NCBI GenBank assembly: GCA_020746105.1
Contig: CM036632.1
Span: 1,674,001-1,738,000, forward strand
DNA: 64,000 nt
Source: Trogon surrucura
Lineage: Eukaryota > Chordata > Aves > Trogoniformes > Trogonidae
Direction of reading: 5' to 3'
Every line of letters begins with the position of its first letter. Position 1 is the first letter of the stretch. Positions 46,647-59,380 of this stretch are shown here, one piece after another. Under the pieces are notes generated by a model, which worked only from the letters and a program-made list of their open reading frames with translations, was not told the DNA's origin and made no database searches. Made by a program: the position numbers and the translations under genes.

Positions 46647-49600
46647 GTAAGTCTCATAGACATAGTACTTTTGTTCTCAGATGAAATGGTATACGGCTGT
46701 ATCATATTACTGCAAAATTATGTAATTGATGTGCATTTAGATACTAATAGCATCAGTATAATTGTTAGATATAAAGTACCTTACCTTCTTTGTGTACGAA
46801 CCCGCAAAATGAAAATTGATGCTGCCGCTGTCCATAGCGTGTGGGTACCACGACTATGGATATTGACTGGACGATTCAACGGCTGAAAGTATCAGAGGCT
46901 TCTTTGTCATGTTTTTAAATGGACGCTGAATTCATAAAGACACGTACAGAGTCTTATTATGTAGTCACAATACATCCGTAACCTGCAATAGTCTTTCACC
47001 GCAAGCTCTGAACGTAAGGCTCGGTCCTGCAGGCTTTACTTGTGTGCTCAGTCCTCTGGGCTAAGTAACACAGTCCTGATTTTTATCCAGTTTTAACTGC
47101 GTAAAAAATCTCACGATTCCAGGGCAGATAGGATCTGTTCCTTTAGCACAAAGAGCAGATTTTGTGGCTGGCAGTGTATGAGGAGCTAAGAATTGCTCGT
47201 GGGAGCACAGGAGAGCGGGAGGAACCAAAAAAGTAAATTCAACAAAGAGCAAAGCTTTGTAGGTGGCAGATTCATATGATTTTTTGTTGTTTTTTTTGTT
47301 GTCCCGATACGAGTGAGCACTATCACCACTGGAGTAAAAGCCGAACAGGGGAGTGCGCTGTAAATTTTTCCCTTTTGGGTTTCCACCAGTTGAATAAAAA
47401 AAAGTCTGTGAGGAGCAAATATTTTAATTCTTTGCTCTCCAAGTTGATGTTTGAATATGAGAGGGAGAAGGCTACATTAATCCCTGTTGCCCACCAGTGA
47501 CAATGTGTCTTCTGGGTGTTCAGTGCTGCTGGGAGCTGGAGCCTGGAGAGGAAAAGAGAGAGGCAGCACATCCCTGTGTGCCCCATGAAGTGAAGAGAAT
47601 GAAAGCAAGTTTTTCTGTTCCCACAGCTTCTTACTTGGGAGAGGCACAATTTATTTCCCCCCCCCCCCTTTATTTTTTTCCTCCTTTTGAGCAAATGAAA
47701 GAGAAGTCGCAGAAAAGGGGTGAACTAAAAGGAGCTTTAAATGCCCTCGCAGCAGTATCATGCGTTCTTCCCAACTTTTTTATAAAGTCCTGGTCTCCAG
47801 CAAAGCTAATGTCATCTGTCATCCATTGTTCCCCTCAAATAGAGTGATCCACTAACTCAGTTAAAAACTTTTACAAGTTACAAATAAAACTAACCTCGAG
47901 TATTGCAATTAGCAACGTCAAGTATTTTTATCAAAAAGTAATTTACTGGTATCTCGTGATAGAACGCTCAGGATGTGTTTGGGATGTTAAAACAGCTGCG
48001 CGCACATCATTCCAAGCATCAAAATATCTCACTCTCTGCAGTGTATTTTTCAAAAAGGAAAATGGATCAATGTCTAAGAAACCTGCAGTGTGTTAACGCT
48101 CTTGTCTCACGATTTGGTTGCGAGGCCTTGAGCGACGCTCTGCCAAAAAAAAGGCAGCGTGGCCGCTTCCTCACCGCAGGCATGTTCCGCTCCTCCTCTT
48201 TTGGGGAAACTAGTGCTTGTGTAGTTGCACAAGAAGCTGATCAAGGAGATGGAAGATTTTTCTCTCCTCCTTCCAAAAAAAACCCAAATAGTTTCCAGCC
48301 AGATCACTTCCTTCTGCCTGCTCGCTGTGCAGCCTTAGCGCTAACAGGAGAGAGACGACCAGATTCGCGGCAGGGACAGGGGAGGTGTCTTTGGCAAAGG
48401 GCAGGTTTACACCAGCTTAACTCACGTGAAGGCTCATCATGCCTGTCTGTTCTTCCCGAGGTACAGGGCATGTTGCGCTCTGATTTAATTGAAATGCTTG
48501 GTTGTTTGTTTTTTTTTTTTAAAAAAAAGCCAGAAATAGATCAGGATTTTTTTTTTCTCCTAAACTACTACATGTTGTGAACAGATAGAAAATGTTGCGT
48601 TGGAAGGATTTGGAAGAATGAGGGTGTTGTGCTGCTGCCTCGTAACGAGATTCGTTTCCATCGTTGTGGGATAAGACAGTTACCTTGCTCCATCTAGTGA
48701 TTCAAAGTAAATGGGGAACATGAGAGCTAATTTCTGAGCGCGTGTCAACGCTGTCGCAGCGAGGTCCGTCGGGTTGTATCGCTTGGTGAGTAGGTGCAGA
48801 ATTCAACCCAAGCGGATTATTAAACCGTTGTGCTGCCCATTGCGAGCTGCCTGCTGCGCTTCATAGAATCATAGAATCATAGAATGTCAGGGATTGGAAG
48901 GGACCTCGAAAGATCGTCCAGTCCAATCCCCCTGCCAGAGCAGGAACGCCTCGATAATGCTACACAGGAACGTGTCCAGGCAGGTCTTGAATGTCTCCAG
49001 AGAAGGAGACTCCACAACCTCCCTGGGCAGCCTGGGCCAGGGCTCCGTCACCCTCACTGAGAAGAAGTTTCTTCTCGAGTTTAAGCGGAACCTCTTATGT
49101 TCCAGTTTCAGCCCATCACCCCTTGTCCTATCAGTGGTTGTCACCGAGAAGAGCCTGGCTCCATCCTCGTGACACTCACCTTTGATATATTTGTAAACAT
49201 TAACAGGAGAAAAAACCACCACCACACAGCTATATATTATTGAGATATATATATACGTATTTGATTTTATTTTTCTTCTGGTGTGTGCTTGCTCCTAGTA
49301 GTTCTGTTTGACGATTGAGACTGGGCTGCTTTTATGTAATAAATGTGGGTTTAGCAAAGCAGCAGAAGATTGATTTTTGGTTTGAATCATCAGAAAAGCT
49401 CGTTGCCTAAACTCCCTTTGTATTTGGCTGAGAGACAGACAGCACGAGAGAGGCACCTGCAGAAATTTGTGTTGCTTAGATGAGGACAGGATAAACGGCC
49501 CTTCCTGCGGATGCACACGTGTGTACCTCGGTGCTGACAGCAGGGGAAACCTCGGGCCCCCGGCTGGAAAATAAATCCTGCCCAGACTTTTCGTGGTGCG

Positions 49601-52600
49601 TTGAAGGAGGTCTGAGACCTGCGCAGAGCGCGCGAAACCACGGTATTGCTGCCTACCTGAGGAGGGGCTGCTGTACAACAGGCCGGAAATATTTGGGGTG
49701 AACCTTTGTCCTCCCATTGTCTTTGCGAGCAGAAACAGATGCATTTCTTTTCACATTTGTATTAGTCACTCTTCAAGGAAAATTGCATGTTTATGTTTTA
49801 GGCTTTAATTCATATGGTACTGTGGAATAAATAGATTAAAGTGATTACCAGTCAGAAATATGTTTATTATCATCAGTAGAGTACAAGCCCATGAAATCTA
49901 ATTCATCAAATACATCTGTGTTTAATACTTGTATTCTATAATCTCTTTATTTTTTAGAATGTAATCGGTGTGGTTATTGGGAAAACAGATGTCAGAGGCT
50001 TTCCAGACAGAAGAAGTACGGTCCATTTTAACTGGTTTTACTTCATTTTCTTATACAATATAACTGTTTTTACTTCATTTTCTTATGCAGTATAATCTGG
50101 CATATATGACTGAAATGAATATTTAAATGATAACCAGAGTTCTCAGTGTAATGTGTAGAATAAAAATGTGCAAGATTACAGTGTTTGAGAACCAAGATGA
50201 AAGAGCAGCACTAGTTTATTACATAAATCTTGTGGAACTGATCTGGTCCCTTCATATTCACTCTCTCTTAAGATAGAAATATTAAGTAGATGTCTTGAGG
50301 AATGAAACAAGTAATTTTGGGTCTGAGTAGCACCAGCTTCATCTTATTGTATACCCTTAAAAAGAATGGGAACGCTATGTTGTTAACACAGCATTAGCTG
50401 GAAAATGAAATAATGTATTTAGAGTTTAGGGATGATAGACATTCCGACTCTCCAGCCAGAGAGAGCTCTTTGTGAGGCGCTCACCTGTTCTGTTGGGCTG
50501 TCATCACGCTGAGCTGCTCTCGTGGTGGATTTCTAGAAGGAAGTTACTGTCACCACCGGAAACAATTCTACGTAGCCTGAAAATGTGGTGTTCATATGAA
50601 TGTCTCCGTGGCACTACGGTGGGATTATGCTTATGCCATGTGGATCACTGTGCAGGTTTCACTGATAATTTAAAAATAACATCTTGCACAACGCTGTACG
50701 ACCCATGGAAAGCTTTGTTCATTAGCTGTAAGAGAAAAGGGAGAGCGGTGTCCTAGAGGCTGGTACCCTCCTGACCGTGAACTTTCCTCAGAGCTGGAAA
50801 CACTTTGCTTCAGTCAGTTAAACCCCTCGCTTCTATCTGGACGGCGGTGCTGGCTCTGAGCTACAGCCCCGTGTGCCCTCACGGAGGCCTCATACGTGGG
50901 CACAGCCAGCCAGCCAGCCTACCTGCTCCAAAGTTTGGGCTAGTATGCGTGCTCCTTCCTACCTTTGCTTCATCCATCAGCCCTGTTTGTGTGTTTGTCC
51001 ATGCCTCCATTGTAGAGTTCTGCTATTTGTCTTGCGTTAGATCTGTGCGTTTATCTGACGCTGCCCGGGGTTCAGTGCTGCGGGGAGCAGATCTGACGGT
51101 GCAGGCACAGCTACGGCATGAGCCACCCAGTGTGAGGAGCACCAGGGTGTTCAGGGAGCGGTCTGCGGGCCTCTAGCGACGCTCACCAGATTGCGGGGAG
51201 GGAATTCAGTGCAAAACCCAGGGAAGCCTCGAGGTAACAGTGTTGACATCTACTCTAGCTTGAAACCGAGCTGCGCTGATGATTTGTAATGGTGCTGCTT
51301 GTTTCTGCAGACATTGGGTCGGAAAGATACACCTTCAGTTTTACTATTCGTGATTCACCTACTTACTTTATAAACGTCCAATCTTGGGGCAGAGAAGAGT
51401 ATATTAGATCACTTTCAGAAAGCTTTAGAGTTGGCGACTGTGGTAAGTTGGGGTTTATTCTTACCGTGTTCCTCTTCTAATGCGTGGTTTGGTTTTGTTG
51501 TGTCTTTTTTTTTTTTTTTTCCCAGGAGATCAGTGTTATGTGTTTGTGGTTTTGTTATATTTTTCTCTGAGGACTCAGAAAACAGTTTAATTGGAAACAA
51601 ATTGTTAAGTTAAGTATAAAGACGAAAGGAATAAGATTTCAAGGATTTAAATTTAGAACCAGTAAATATGTCAACACAAAGACTGGATACGAACCCACTG
51701 AGTGCAGCCAGTCTAAAGTCTTATACTCAGTTCTTATAAACAACAAAAAATAAACTCTGTAAAGTAGTTTGGTGTTTGTCTTCATTTAGGTATGGGTATG
51801 ACTATACTCATTCATAAAAACACAACGGAAATCTTGCATTTATCTACAGTCTGTGCTTTTATCTAGGTAAGTTAATAGAAAGACTTTGTTGCCCACGGTT
51901 GCTCGCTCAGGGTGTTTGGCTAAAGCTTGTCACTCTAAGGAGTACACACAAAATTCAGTGTCGTTTAGTCTCCACTAGATGTCTTGAGGACTCCTGTGGG
52001 ACTTGCTGTGATGTGAGCTGTCTGGACTGATTCTGTTTGCAGTATAAAACCACTCAGCAGTACTTACTGCACGTACCTTTTCCTCTTTGTGTCAGCCTTG
52101 CAAAAAAAAAACGTTTTTAAAAGCCTTGTCTCTTTATATGTATCTATAGCCAGTTTTCTAACATTACTTATCAATTTTATTTTTTTTTTTTTTAGTTACG
52201 ATTGAAAATCCTTTAGTTCAGTCAAAGGAATCGGAAAGGGAAGAAAAATTCAACCCTGTAACTCCCAGGTAAATTTAAAGCATAGACTGGTAGCTCTTCT
52301 CAGAAAGATCAGAGTTAATACTTGTTTTATGCAGCGCGGAATTGGTACAAGTGTTTGGGATCGGGCTCCTTATGCAGCTGTACCTCCCTCCTCGCATTCA
52401 ACCACATACGGGCAAGTGAGCTCAAAAGAGAATATATTTCTCCATCTATGGTCTTCAGAATTTTGCCGCAAAGTAATAACGCTCTTTGTAACTAGAAAGA
52501 GTAAATTTCACTCTTTGAGTAAAGCCTACCACAATTACTCAAAATTGGTTTGATTTTGCCGAAGTATTTTATCAGACGTAACTATTTTACGGAAGGAATA

Positions 52601-55600
52601 GCCTTGTCAAAATCCATTCACACCTCATGGTTATCTAGAAGGTATTTTAATAGGCTGTAAGGCTATTTGTTACTTATTTGGTAAGACATTGTAATTTCTT
52701 TTCTATCACGCAATGCCTCTATGTTGTCTTTCAGTGTATTCTCTCAGATCTGAACAATTTGAACCAACATATGCAACTAACACTGCAAGTCTTAATCAAG
52801 TTATATTTTATCTTAGAAACCTAAGATGCAGATGCTAGGTGAAGATAGAATAATACACTTGTTCTTTAATTAGGGTTTCTTTCCTAACTGGTCACATCCT
52901 GATATTTTTAACCGTATGGCAGTCATAAGAATATTGCATATATGCACATCAAATTGGCAAGACAGTTTTATGTTCTTGCTTACTGACCATCTATAAGCTT
53001 CATAGCAAATGTATGGCTGTAGTAGTTCGACTCACCACTTCCTGGCTAAATGGGAAAAGTGAAAGAACAAATGTCAGGCAGAATCTTCAATGAGGAAAAG
53101 AGCTCCCCTCTAAATCCATAGATTTCATAAGCATTTGTGAAATAAATTTATCCAGAGTATATTGAACAGATCCTATTTCCACGGGCTAATAGCGCATTAT
53201 AAATGTTACCTAGGTCAAGGGATTATTACTTTTGAAAGCACTTTACCAAATCCCATCTGACTGTAGTAGTGTTTTTTCATCCTATGATGCCAAACCCCCT
53301 CAATTACCTGGATTACAGACAATTCAGAATTTATTTTGTTTTCAGTGATTGATAGGGGCTGAAAAACTTACAAATGTGTTGTGCGTTGTTAGCAATTCAC
53401 GAGGGCTTTTCAATTCTAAATAGGTATAAAGTACACATTAATAAGTCTTCAGTAAGAGAAAAGTATATGTTTTTTAAATTTTAAAACAAAATAATTCAAA
53501 CTTTTCTGTATTTTTAGGGAAACCAATAAAAGAATGAAACAGCACTTATTTTCTTGTGTGAAGTGAATTAAGTTTTACACTGTCGCTACGAGCGAAATGT
53601 TGATCGCTGTGATTTGTTTTGTGCGTCCTCCCCAGCTGCTACAAATTATTGCTCAGCGAAAATCACTCAGTGGTCAAAACGTCTTCATGTTACGAGACGG
53701 ACACCAAACTGCTTTCTCTGTTGCACCTGCCTGTCAAGGACCCTCAGGATTATTATTCGCTGGGTGATATCACTGCAAACGGACAAAGCCTCGACGGAAG
53801 GATCCTTAACGTGCTGGCAGCGGTAATGTCGGTAGGTCAAAGAGCCACAACAGGTCCGTGTTTTGCTGCTGTTCCACGCGTAACTTAACTGACCGAAGGG
53901 TGAATGTGGATTTTGGGACTCGGAGTGGACCAGGAATCCCCGGTCACTCCAGGTGGGTTACAACCATACGGGCCTCTTGAGATTTTCATCAACAGGAGAG
54001 GGGAAATAAAGGGAATAGAAACGTCCTACGACAGTTGTCTTTTTGAAATCACGCGTGTGCAAGCAGTAGAGAATTGGGAAACATGCAAACTGACAATTAT
54101 GACAAAATAAAACGAGTCCCGTTGTCCTGTTGTTAAAGGAAAAGTGACTGCTTCTCTTTCTCCTTAAAGGTTGGGGAGCCGAAGTATTTCGTGACTTCGG
54201 ACAAAAGAAAAGGTCAGAGGTGTGAAGTGAAGCTGTACGATGAAACAGAGACGTCTTTTCCAATAGTGTGGTAAAATGTTTGTTAATCCAGTAAAACACA
54301 CAATCTAAGAGTAGGTAAAGAAATTAAGTATAATACATACTGTTGTAATACTATCTTTTAATTTAAATGTGCTGTTACTTGTGTGGCAACTGTGAGGGGG
54401 CAGCAATGTGAGTTAAACAGGTTTAAAAAAAGAGATTTGAGTGACCTTATCTGTATTGCCTAGTTTTATGACTTGCTGACAGGCTGCTAGCTCATGAATG
54501 GCCAAAAAAAAAAAGCTTAGTTCCAAACAGTTACACTTTTTTAATGTGGAAATCTGAACTGATTTAGGAAATGGCATTTAAAAAACAGCTGCAGTGTGTT
54601 TCTTCCACAAAACTAGGGAGAATAAAAAAAAAAAAAAAAAAAAGATGAATATGTTTTATTTTTAAAGCTACGCGGAACTAATAAGTGGAATGAAAGCAGT
54701 TTTTGGATGTTTAAAATAGAAACATTTTGATAGTGCTTTGGCACTATCAAAGCACTATCAAATATATATATTTTTAACTGTATCCCATTTCCAGACGTGA
54801 CTCCCTTCATACCATTTATGCACGTAAATAGTGACTTGTTTATACAGGAATATCGCCTTTTGCCCATAGTTTGTGCAGTAAACTCGTGGCTTATCTGCGT
54901 GCAAGGGTCTTCGTTTGCAGTAGGTCGGAGCAACCTTTGTTCCCTAGACAGAAGATAACATCGCATTCGGAGTCCGAGTTAAACTGTCTTATCCTCCAGC
55001 GTAATGTTTAACGTGGTTAACGGGCACACATAAACAAAATAAGCATTTATGGTGTGAAGTTTTCTAACCCTTGAGCTGCCAGCAATGTTAATTTGCAGCA
55101 GCAGCTCCGCTGATGGTCTCGCCTCGGTGCCGGCACGTGGCGACACAGGGCTGTTACGCTGCAGGAATCCTCAGCAGCAGAGAGTGGGGCTGTGATTAAC
55201 GCTGCCTTTCGTGCTTTCATGGAGTAGAGGCAAAGCTTCAGGAAATCCTTGAGCATCAGCTCTGTAGTGAAGATATTTCAGAGGCCGTCAGTGACGAGAT
55301 GGCTGAGCAATGCTAGGCGGAAAGTAAATATCTTAAATCTTTTCCCAAGGATTAACGGAAAAAAAACCCACACCGAAACAAAACTGTGCTTGGCAGGCTT
55401 CTTGCCATTCGAATTTAGAAGGAACTGAATGGGATTTTATTAAGGGGTCTACCCATCAAATTATTATTTCCGAGGGATGCCACTGACCTCACTCTAGTCT
55501 CACCATCCACCATTGGGAGTGCTCCGGCGCTGGGAAGCTGGCGGAACATCTGGCTGAGCGACGGGAGCAATCAGCCTGTTCCCACAGCACAGGCTCAGCT

Positions 55601-58600
55601 GATAAGCCAATTATTTTAACTATGATTTGCTGTAGGTAGAAATTACTTCTGCCAAAGCTCTGAAATACGCAGGTATGTTCTGCATCGAGTCATTCTGAAG
55701 AGTCTAATAGCCCTTTATTTTATCCCGCTTGGCATGGGATAAAACAGAGATTACATTAGATTGTACGTAAAACATCCTGCCTGGCCGGAACGCAGACTTG
55801 CGTGTGCGCGTTACAAAGGAGCTGTGTCCCCTTTTACCAATTTAATTGTAACTATATTATTTAGCAGATTAATACTAGACAGTTTGAGCGCTGTTTCCAA
55901 AATGTTCTGACACTTTTCTTTCAAATTTAGTTGGGATAATGAATCTATCCAGCTTGCACAGAGTTGGATCCCACAAGAAACAGGTACAACAGCCTGGGGG
56001 TTATGTTTTTGCTGTCGTTCTTAAGGTGACGCTTATTCTGCGGTAACCGGGTGTGTTTTTTTGTGCGCAGTAATATTCGCATCAGATGTGAGAATAAATT
56101 TTGACAAATTTAGGAACTGTATGACTGCAACTGTGATATCCAAAACCATCATCACAACTAATCCAGGTAAGGGCCGTCAGAGCATGGCTTTGGTGTTAAC
56201 AATCTTTATAGCCTAGAGTGCAGCAAGGAAGCTACTGCAGGTCTGATTTCCTCTGCCTGCTTGCCTCAGAAAGCTCTCTGCTTCTTGTCTATTATGGTGT
56301 GACCAACGCTTTTGGCTTCCACTTTTTTTTTTAAATTTATTTTATTTTTTTTCCACTTTTATCTTAGATAAAAACTTTCATTGATTCCCTCTAGAACTAA
56401 CCGTTAAAGTAAAAAAGTTACAGTAAAAAAGAGAAGAACATTTCTCGGCTAACTCCAAAAGACAACGTGTTGGTGCTACCAGAATAAAAACTTGTAAAAT
56501 ATAATTATGCTGTTCTTTTTACGTGCTGCATATATTAATAACTTCTTAAAATACACTTTCAAGAAACAGCAGAAGCAAGCGTTCTCTTCAGCTTCATGAA
56601 AGAGAGTGCGCAATCAGGACCCTTGCATGACAAAATGGAGGAGCAGTCAAAAGAATCCATTAACTGTAAGCACGGATGCAAACACTTTGATTCTCTCTAA
56701 CTAGATAATGTAGTTTCATACTGTAGCTGAAACATCAGGTTCTTCCTCTGTGTTTTTATAGAAACAAACCCAAGGTACTGCCTGGCTGAATCAGGCTGGG
56801 GCTGTCATTACGAGGGCTCTCATGCATCTTCAGGGTTGTGACTCTGCCCACTGCAACCTGTCTGGCGCGGTCTTCCTCTCCTGAATAAACACGAAAAACG
56901 GGAAGCTTTTGTCCAACTCCTTTTGGGGGAATACAAATACTAAATATTACATATTTTCCTGATTTGAGTCCTCTCTGGTTTTATTTTTTGTCACCAGATG
57001 ATAAGCCTTCTTCAAAAGGGAGGGGTGTGTGGCTTTTCTGATGCTTTGGATCAAATTTTCTCCTTTTTATTCCCTTAAGATCTCTATCTGTTGCTCTTCT
57101 CTGCCGTTTCTTTCTCAGGCACACTTAACATGTCTTTTAAACTTTTAGTGGAGACTATAGTTGACGTTTATACCGTGGAACAGCTGAAAGAAAAAGCTCT
57201 ACAGAGCAATGGGAAACCTGAACCAGTCTACGGCATTATTTATGGCTACATTTCCACACTGGACATTGATGATAATGCCCCTAAAATTATTCGCAACAGA
57301 TGGTAAGCAACTGCCTGGTTTAAATTTATATTAAAAAGTACTTCTCCTTCTTCTCCTGACCCGAAATAGATAGAACAATATTTTAGTCCAGTCCTGGACA
57401 CGAAATAAAACTCCTCTGGAGGATGCCCTGTGGATTTCTGTTGTGTAGACTTCTAGAAGAAGCAAGGAAGAGGCAATGGCTTTGTGCAGGACTTGCTCTT
57501 TCTGGTCCTAGAAGAGAGAAGAAGAAAGAGGCCGCTTTGCCTCAGACAGACTTAAGAGTTTAGGATATGGAGAATTTCTTTAAAGACAAAACCTCTCTTG
57601 GGAGATCTCAGTCTAGAAAACAGTTTCAAACAAGGAGGAATTGCATATATGCATTAATTCTCCTCTTGTGTTTCAGCTCAATATGCCGTTTTCTAGTGAA
57701 TGAAATGTCAAACACATGCACTTTCTGCAGTGACGTCTCTTCGGATTCCAAGTCAACTTTCGCAAGCTTTGACATACTCGTGGATCTGACAGATCACACG
57801 GGCACTCTTTATTCTTGTTACCTGTCTGACTGTGTAGCTGAGGAAACATTAGGCTGCACAGTAAGTAGAAATGTATTTGGTTGCTCTTTTTCGATCTGAG
57901 CTGTGAAGCCCGATGACAATTGCAAATGTATGTAAATGTTCTTGGTGTACGTGTGCGCGTGCACTGGTTAAAAACGTTGTGTGTGCATATGGATACGGAC
58001 ACACGGGGTTTTAACGAGGCAAAAGTTAGAAGTCAGCAGCTGCTAGCAAGAAATGTGTTAAATGTAAGAGTGACTATCCTGTTCAGAACACCACTTTGTT
58101 TGAATTAATGCCCAGTTTTCTGAGAACAAGGTTGGAACTCCCTAACTTTGATGCTCAAACACCCTGCAATTTACTCTGATTAATCTGTCTTGGTGCATAT
58201 ATCACACCAACCACTATGTTAAACCAGAAAAATACAGCTTAGAAATGTATACAAATGTGTAAGATGCTTTTTTTCTTCATCATCTTGTTGTGGGGATGTT
58301 GTTGTAACCATAGGCTGTGATGTCTTGTTACTAACAGGTCCATGAGTTCCTTGCCCTAGCAGAAGACAAGAAGACTTCATTGAAATGGCAACTCCTTTTG
58401 GAACGAAGCAAGATCTATTTTAAAGTTAGTATTTAATGTTAATTTAAACCAGTGGCTGTTTCCCATTTGGTTGTATATTTAGCCCTGAAAAATTCCACGT
58501 CAATTCTGCTGAACTTTTAAAACTAAGAATTAGTTTCTGTGCATATTAGGAGTATTTCAAATAAACAGTCTTTGTACCTGGCCAGCCCTAAGGAGCTGAT

Positions 58601-59380
58601 ATTTCAAAAGCACGTGCACGTGATTTACTCAGTCGCTGACTTCTGTGGCTGTAAGTTTATAATGAATAAATTTAACAGCATCTGTTTGCAAGAATAAGGC
58701 ACAGGCAAGATTCGCACGAGCTGGTACGGTGTGTGGGCTTACCCGAGCCCGTTTCTCAGTAATCTCTGTTTGGAAAGAATGTAATTAGATATGTTTAAAA
58801 CCTGCAGTTCTCCTTAAAATCTGCAATTCTCTTTAAAGCAATGACAAGATTAGATTCACAGACCTGGAGCAATTGTTAGAAGATCCACTAATATTTGCAA
58901 TATCCTTTTTTAATTGCGTGCTGTGTACTGGAACGGATTCCTTTCTCATAGAGCTGCCTGTTCTAGGACAACTCCAAACTCAGTCCTCGTTTTAAACTTG
59001 CCCTTATTAGCAAAGCTGTTCTTGCTTTCCCATCTCCCCAACTCTCTCTCCCTGTTTCCAGGAAAAAATGAACATGTTTTTCTTCAGCAGCGACAGGTAT
59101 ATAACATAAAATGTGTGTGCTCAGACATAAAATAACGTAAAATATGTATAACCGAATCTGTCATTTAAGCATGCTGTGTGATATTTGAAAATAATGTATT
59201 TCAAAGCGCTATACAACAGTAAAAAACAAAGACCGTTAATTATCCTTACAGGTTACTTCATCACCCAGTTGGAGAACCGGACTGAAAGTGAATATTCTTT
59301 CATGCAAACTGGCAGACCCTAGAGAGGCGAGTCAGAACTTGCTGGGAAAGGAGATCGGAAACAAGAAGCTGCACTATTAA
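46578..59380 (+). CDS. MEIOB: MEIOB gene, start codon to stop codon (13 coding exons)
   Basis: MEIOB is a meiosis-specific RPA1-like single-stranded DNA binding protein. It works with SPATA22 on meiotic chromosomes to complete double-strand-break repair. I joined 13 exons with GT-AG borders and consistent phases into a 477-residue protein, close to mammalian lengths. The order matches the family: a short N-terminus, [18 protein letters not shown] in exon 2, [11 protein letters not shown] and SFRVGDC in exon 3, and the OB-fold core around [17 protein letters not shown] and [14 protein letters not shown]4 zinc ribbon follows (Cys345, 348, 359, 362), then [19 protein letters not shown] and the C-terminal [10 protein letters not shown]. 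An in-frame TGA lies one codon before the ATG, which fixes the start. The gene lies tail to tail with FAHD1. No frameshift or stop was found, so it appears functional. Confidence 0.93.
46647..49957 (+). other. MEIOB intron 1 (coding numbering)
   Basis: AT-rich intron with a nested antisense CR1 copy at 48861-49207 and a T-rich/C-rich tract near 47658-47670. A 201-codon open frame (47975-48580) shows no family and is not accepted as a gene. Confidence 0.75.
48861..49207 (-). mobile_element. CR1 LINE, 3' part, antisense within a MEIOB intron
   Basis: Read on the minus strand, this CR1 has a decayed ORF2 end ([20 protein letters not shown], then [20 protein letters not shown]) and a 3' UTR that ends in three CATAGAAT-type octamers at 48861-48885. 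It is 5'-truncated near 49207. A second-best preserved copy, it is inactive because the catalytic RT core is missing. Confidence 0.94.
49958..50015 (+). CDS. MEIOB: MEIOB coding exon 2
   Basis: Residues 24-42 plus one base ([19 protein letters not shown]), between a TTTTTTAG acceptor and a GTACGG donor. Confidence 0.92.
50031..50094 (+). repeat. 32 bp tandem duplication in a MEIOB intron
   Basis: Two head-to-tail units, each beginning ACTG and containing TTTTACTTCATTTTCTTAT, starting 15 bp after the exon 2 donor. Confidence 0.88.
51311..51442 (+). CDS. MEIOB: MEIOB coding exon 3
   Basis: Residues 43-86 plus one base. Contains [16 protein letters not shown] and [15 protein letters not shown] acceptor, GTAAGT donor. 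Confidence 0.94.
52196..52268 (+). CDS. MEIOB: MEIOB coding exon 4
   Basis: Residues 87-110 plus two bases ([19 protein letters not shown] onward). A long T tract precedes the TTTAG acceptor; the donor is GTAAAT. Confidence 0.93.
53636..53831 (+). CDS. MEIOB: MEIOB coding exon 5
   Basis: Residues 111-176. Contains [38 protein letters not shown] and RILNVLAAV, the start of the central OB fold. CCCCAG acceptor, GTAGGT donor. Confidence 0.95.
54170..54270 (+). CDS. MEIOB: MEIOB coding exon 6
   Basis: Residues 177-209 plus two bases ([20 protein letters not shown], then [10 protein letters not shown]). The donor GTAAAA is weak. Confidence 0.93.
54624..54643 (+). repeat. Poly-A run
   Basis: About 20 consecutive A in the MEIOB intron after exon 6. 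No retrocopy was recognised beside it. Confidence 0.85.
54726..54762. repeat. 15 bp perfect inverted repeat (hairpin)
   Basis: Arms TTTGATAGTGCTTTG and its exact reverse complement, separated by 7 bases that partly repeat the arm. It lies in the MEIOB intron after exon 6. Confidence 0.85.
55931..55983 (+). CDS. MEIOB: MEIOB coding exon 7
   Basis: Residues 210-227 plus one base ([18 protein letters not shown]). TTTAG acceptor, GTACAA donor. Confidence 0.92.
56071..56166 (+). CDS. MEIOB: MEIOB coding exon 8
   Basis: Residues 228-259 plus one base ([20 protein letters not shown], then [12 protein letters not shown]). Separated from exon 7 by an 87 bp intron, the shortest in the gene. Confidence 0.94.
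56564..56665 (+). CDS. MEIOB: MEIOB coding exon 9
   Basis: Residues 260-293 plus one base. This is the most divergent segment ([19 protein letters not shown], then KESIN). Phase and flanking exons support it. Donor GTAAGC. Confidence 0.85.
57149..57302 (+). CDS. MEIOB: MEIOB coding exon 10
   Basis: Residues 294-344 plus two bases. Contains [16 protein letters not shown] and [15 protein letters not shown]. Donor GTAAGC. Confidence 0.94.
57677..57860 (+). CDS. MEIOB: MEIOB coding exon 11 (zinc ribbon)
   Basis: Residues 345-406. Carries two CxxC pairs (CSIC and CTFC) and [16 protein letters not shown], then [14 protein letters not shown] acceptor, GTAAGT donor. Confidence 0.95.
58338..58424 (+). 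CDS. MEIOB: MEIOB coding exon 12
   Basis: Residues 407-435 ([20 protein letters not shown], then LERSKIYFK). Donor GTTAGT. Confidence 0.94.
59252..59380 (+). CDS. MEIOB: MEIOB coding exon 13 and stop
   Basis: Residues 436-477 and TAA ([20 protein letters not shown] onward, ending KKLHY). CTTACAG acceptor. Confidence 0.92.
   Translation, partial: VTSSPSWRTGLKVNILSCKLADPREASQNLLGKEIGNKKLHY

Noticed and set aside
47975..48580. 201-codon frame inside a MEIOB intron
   Set aside because: It runs into poly-T/poly-A tracts, has no family and is not flanked by phase-compatible splice sites joining MEIOB exons.
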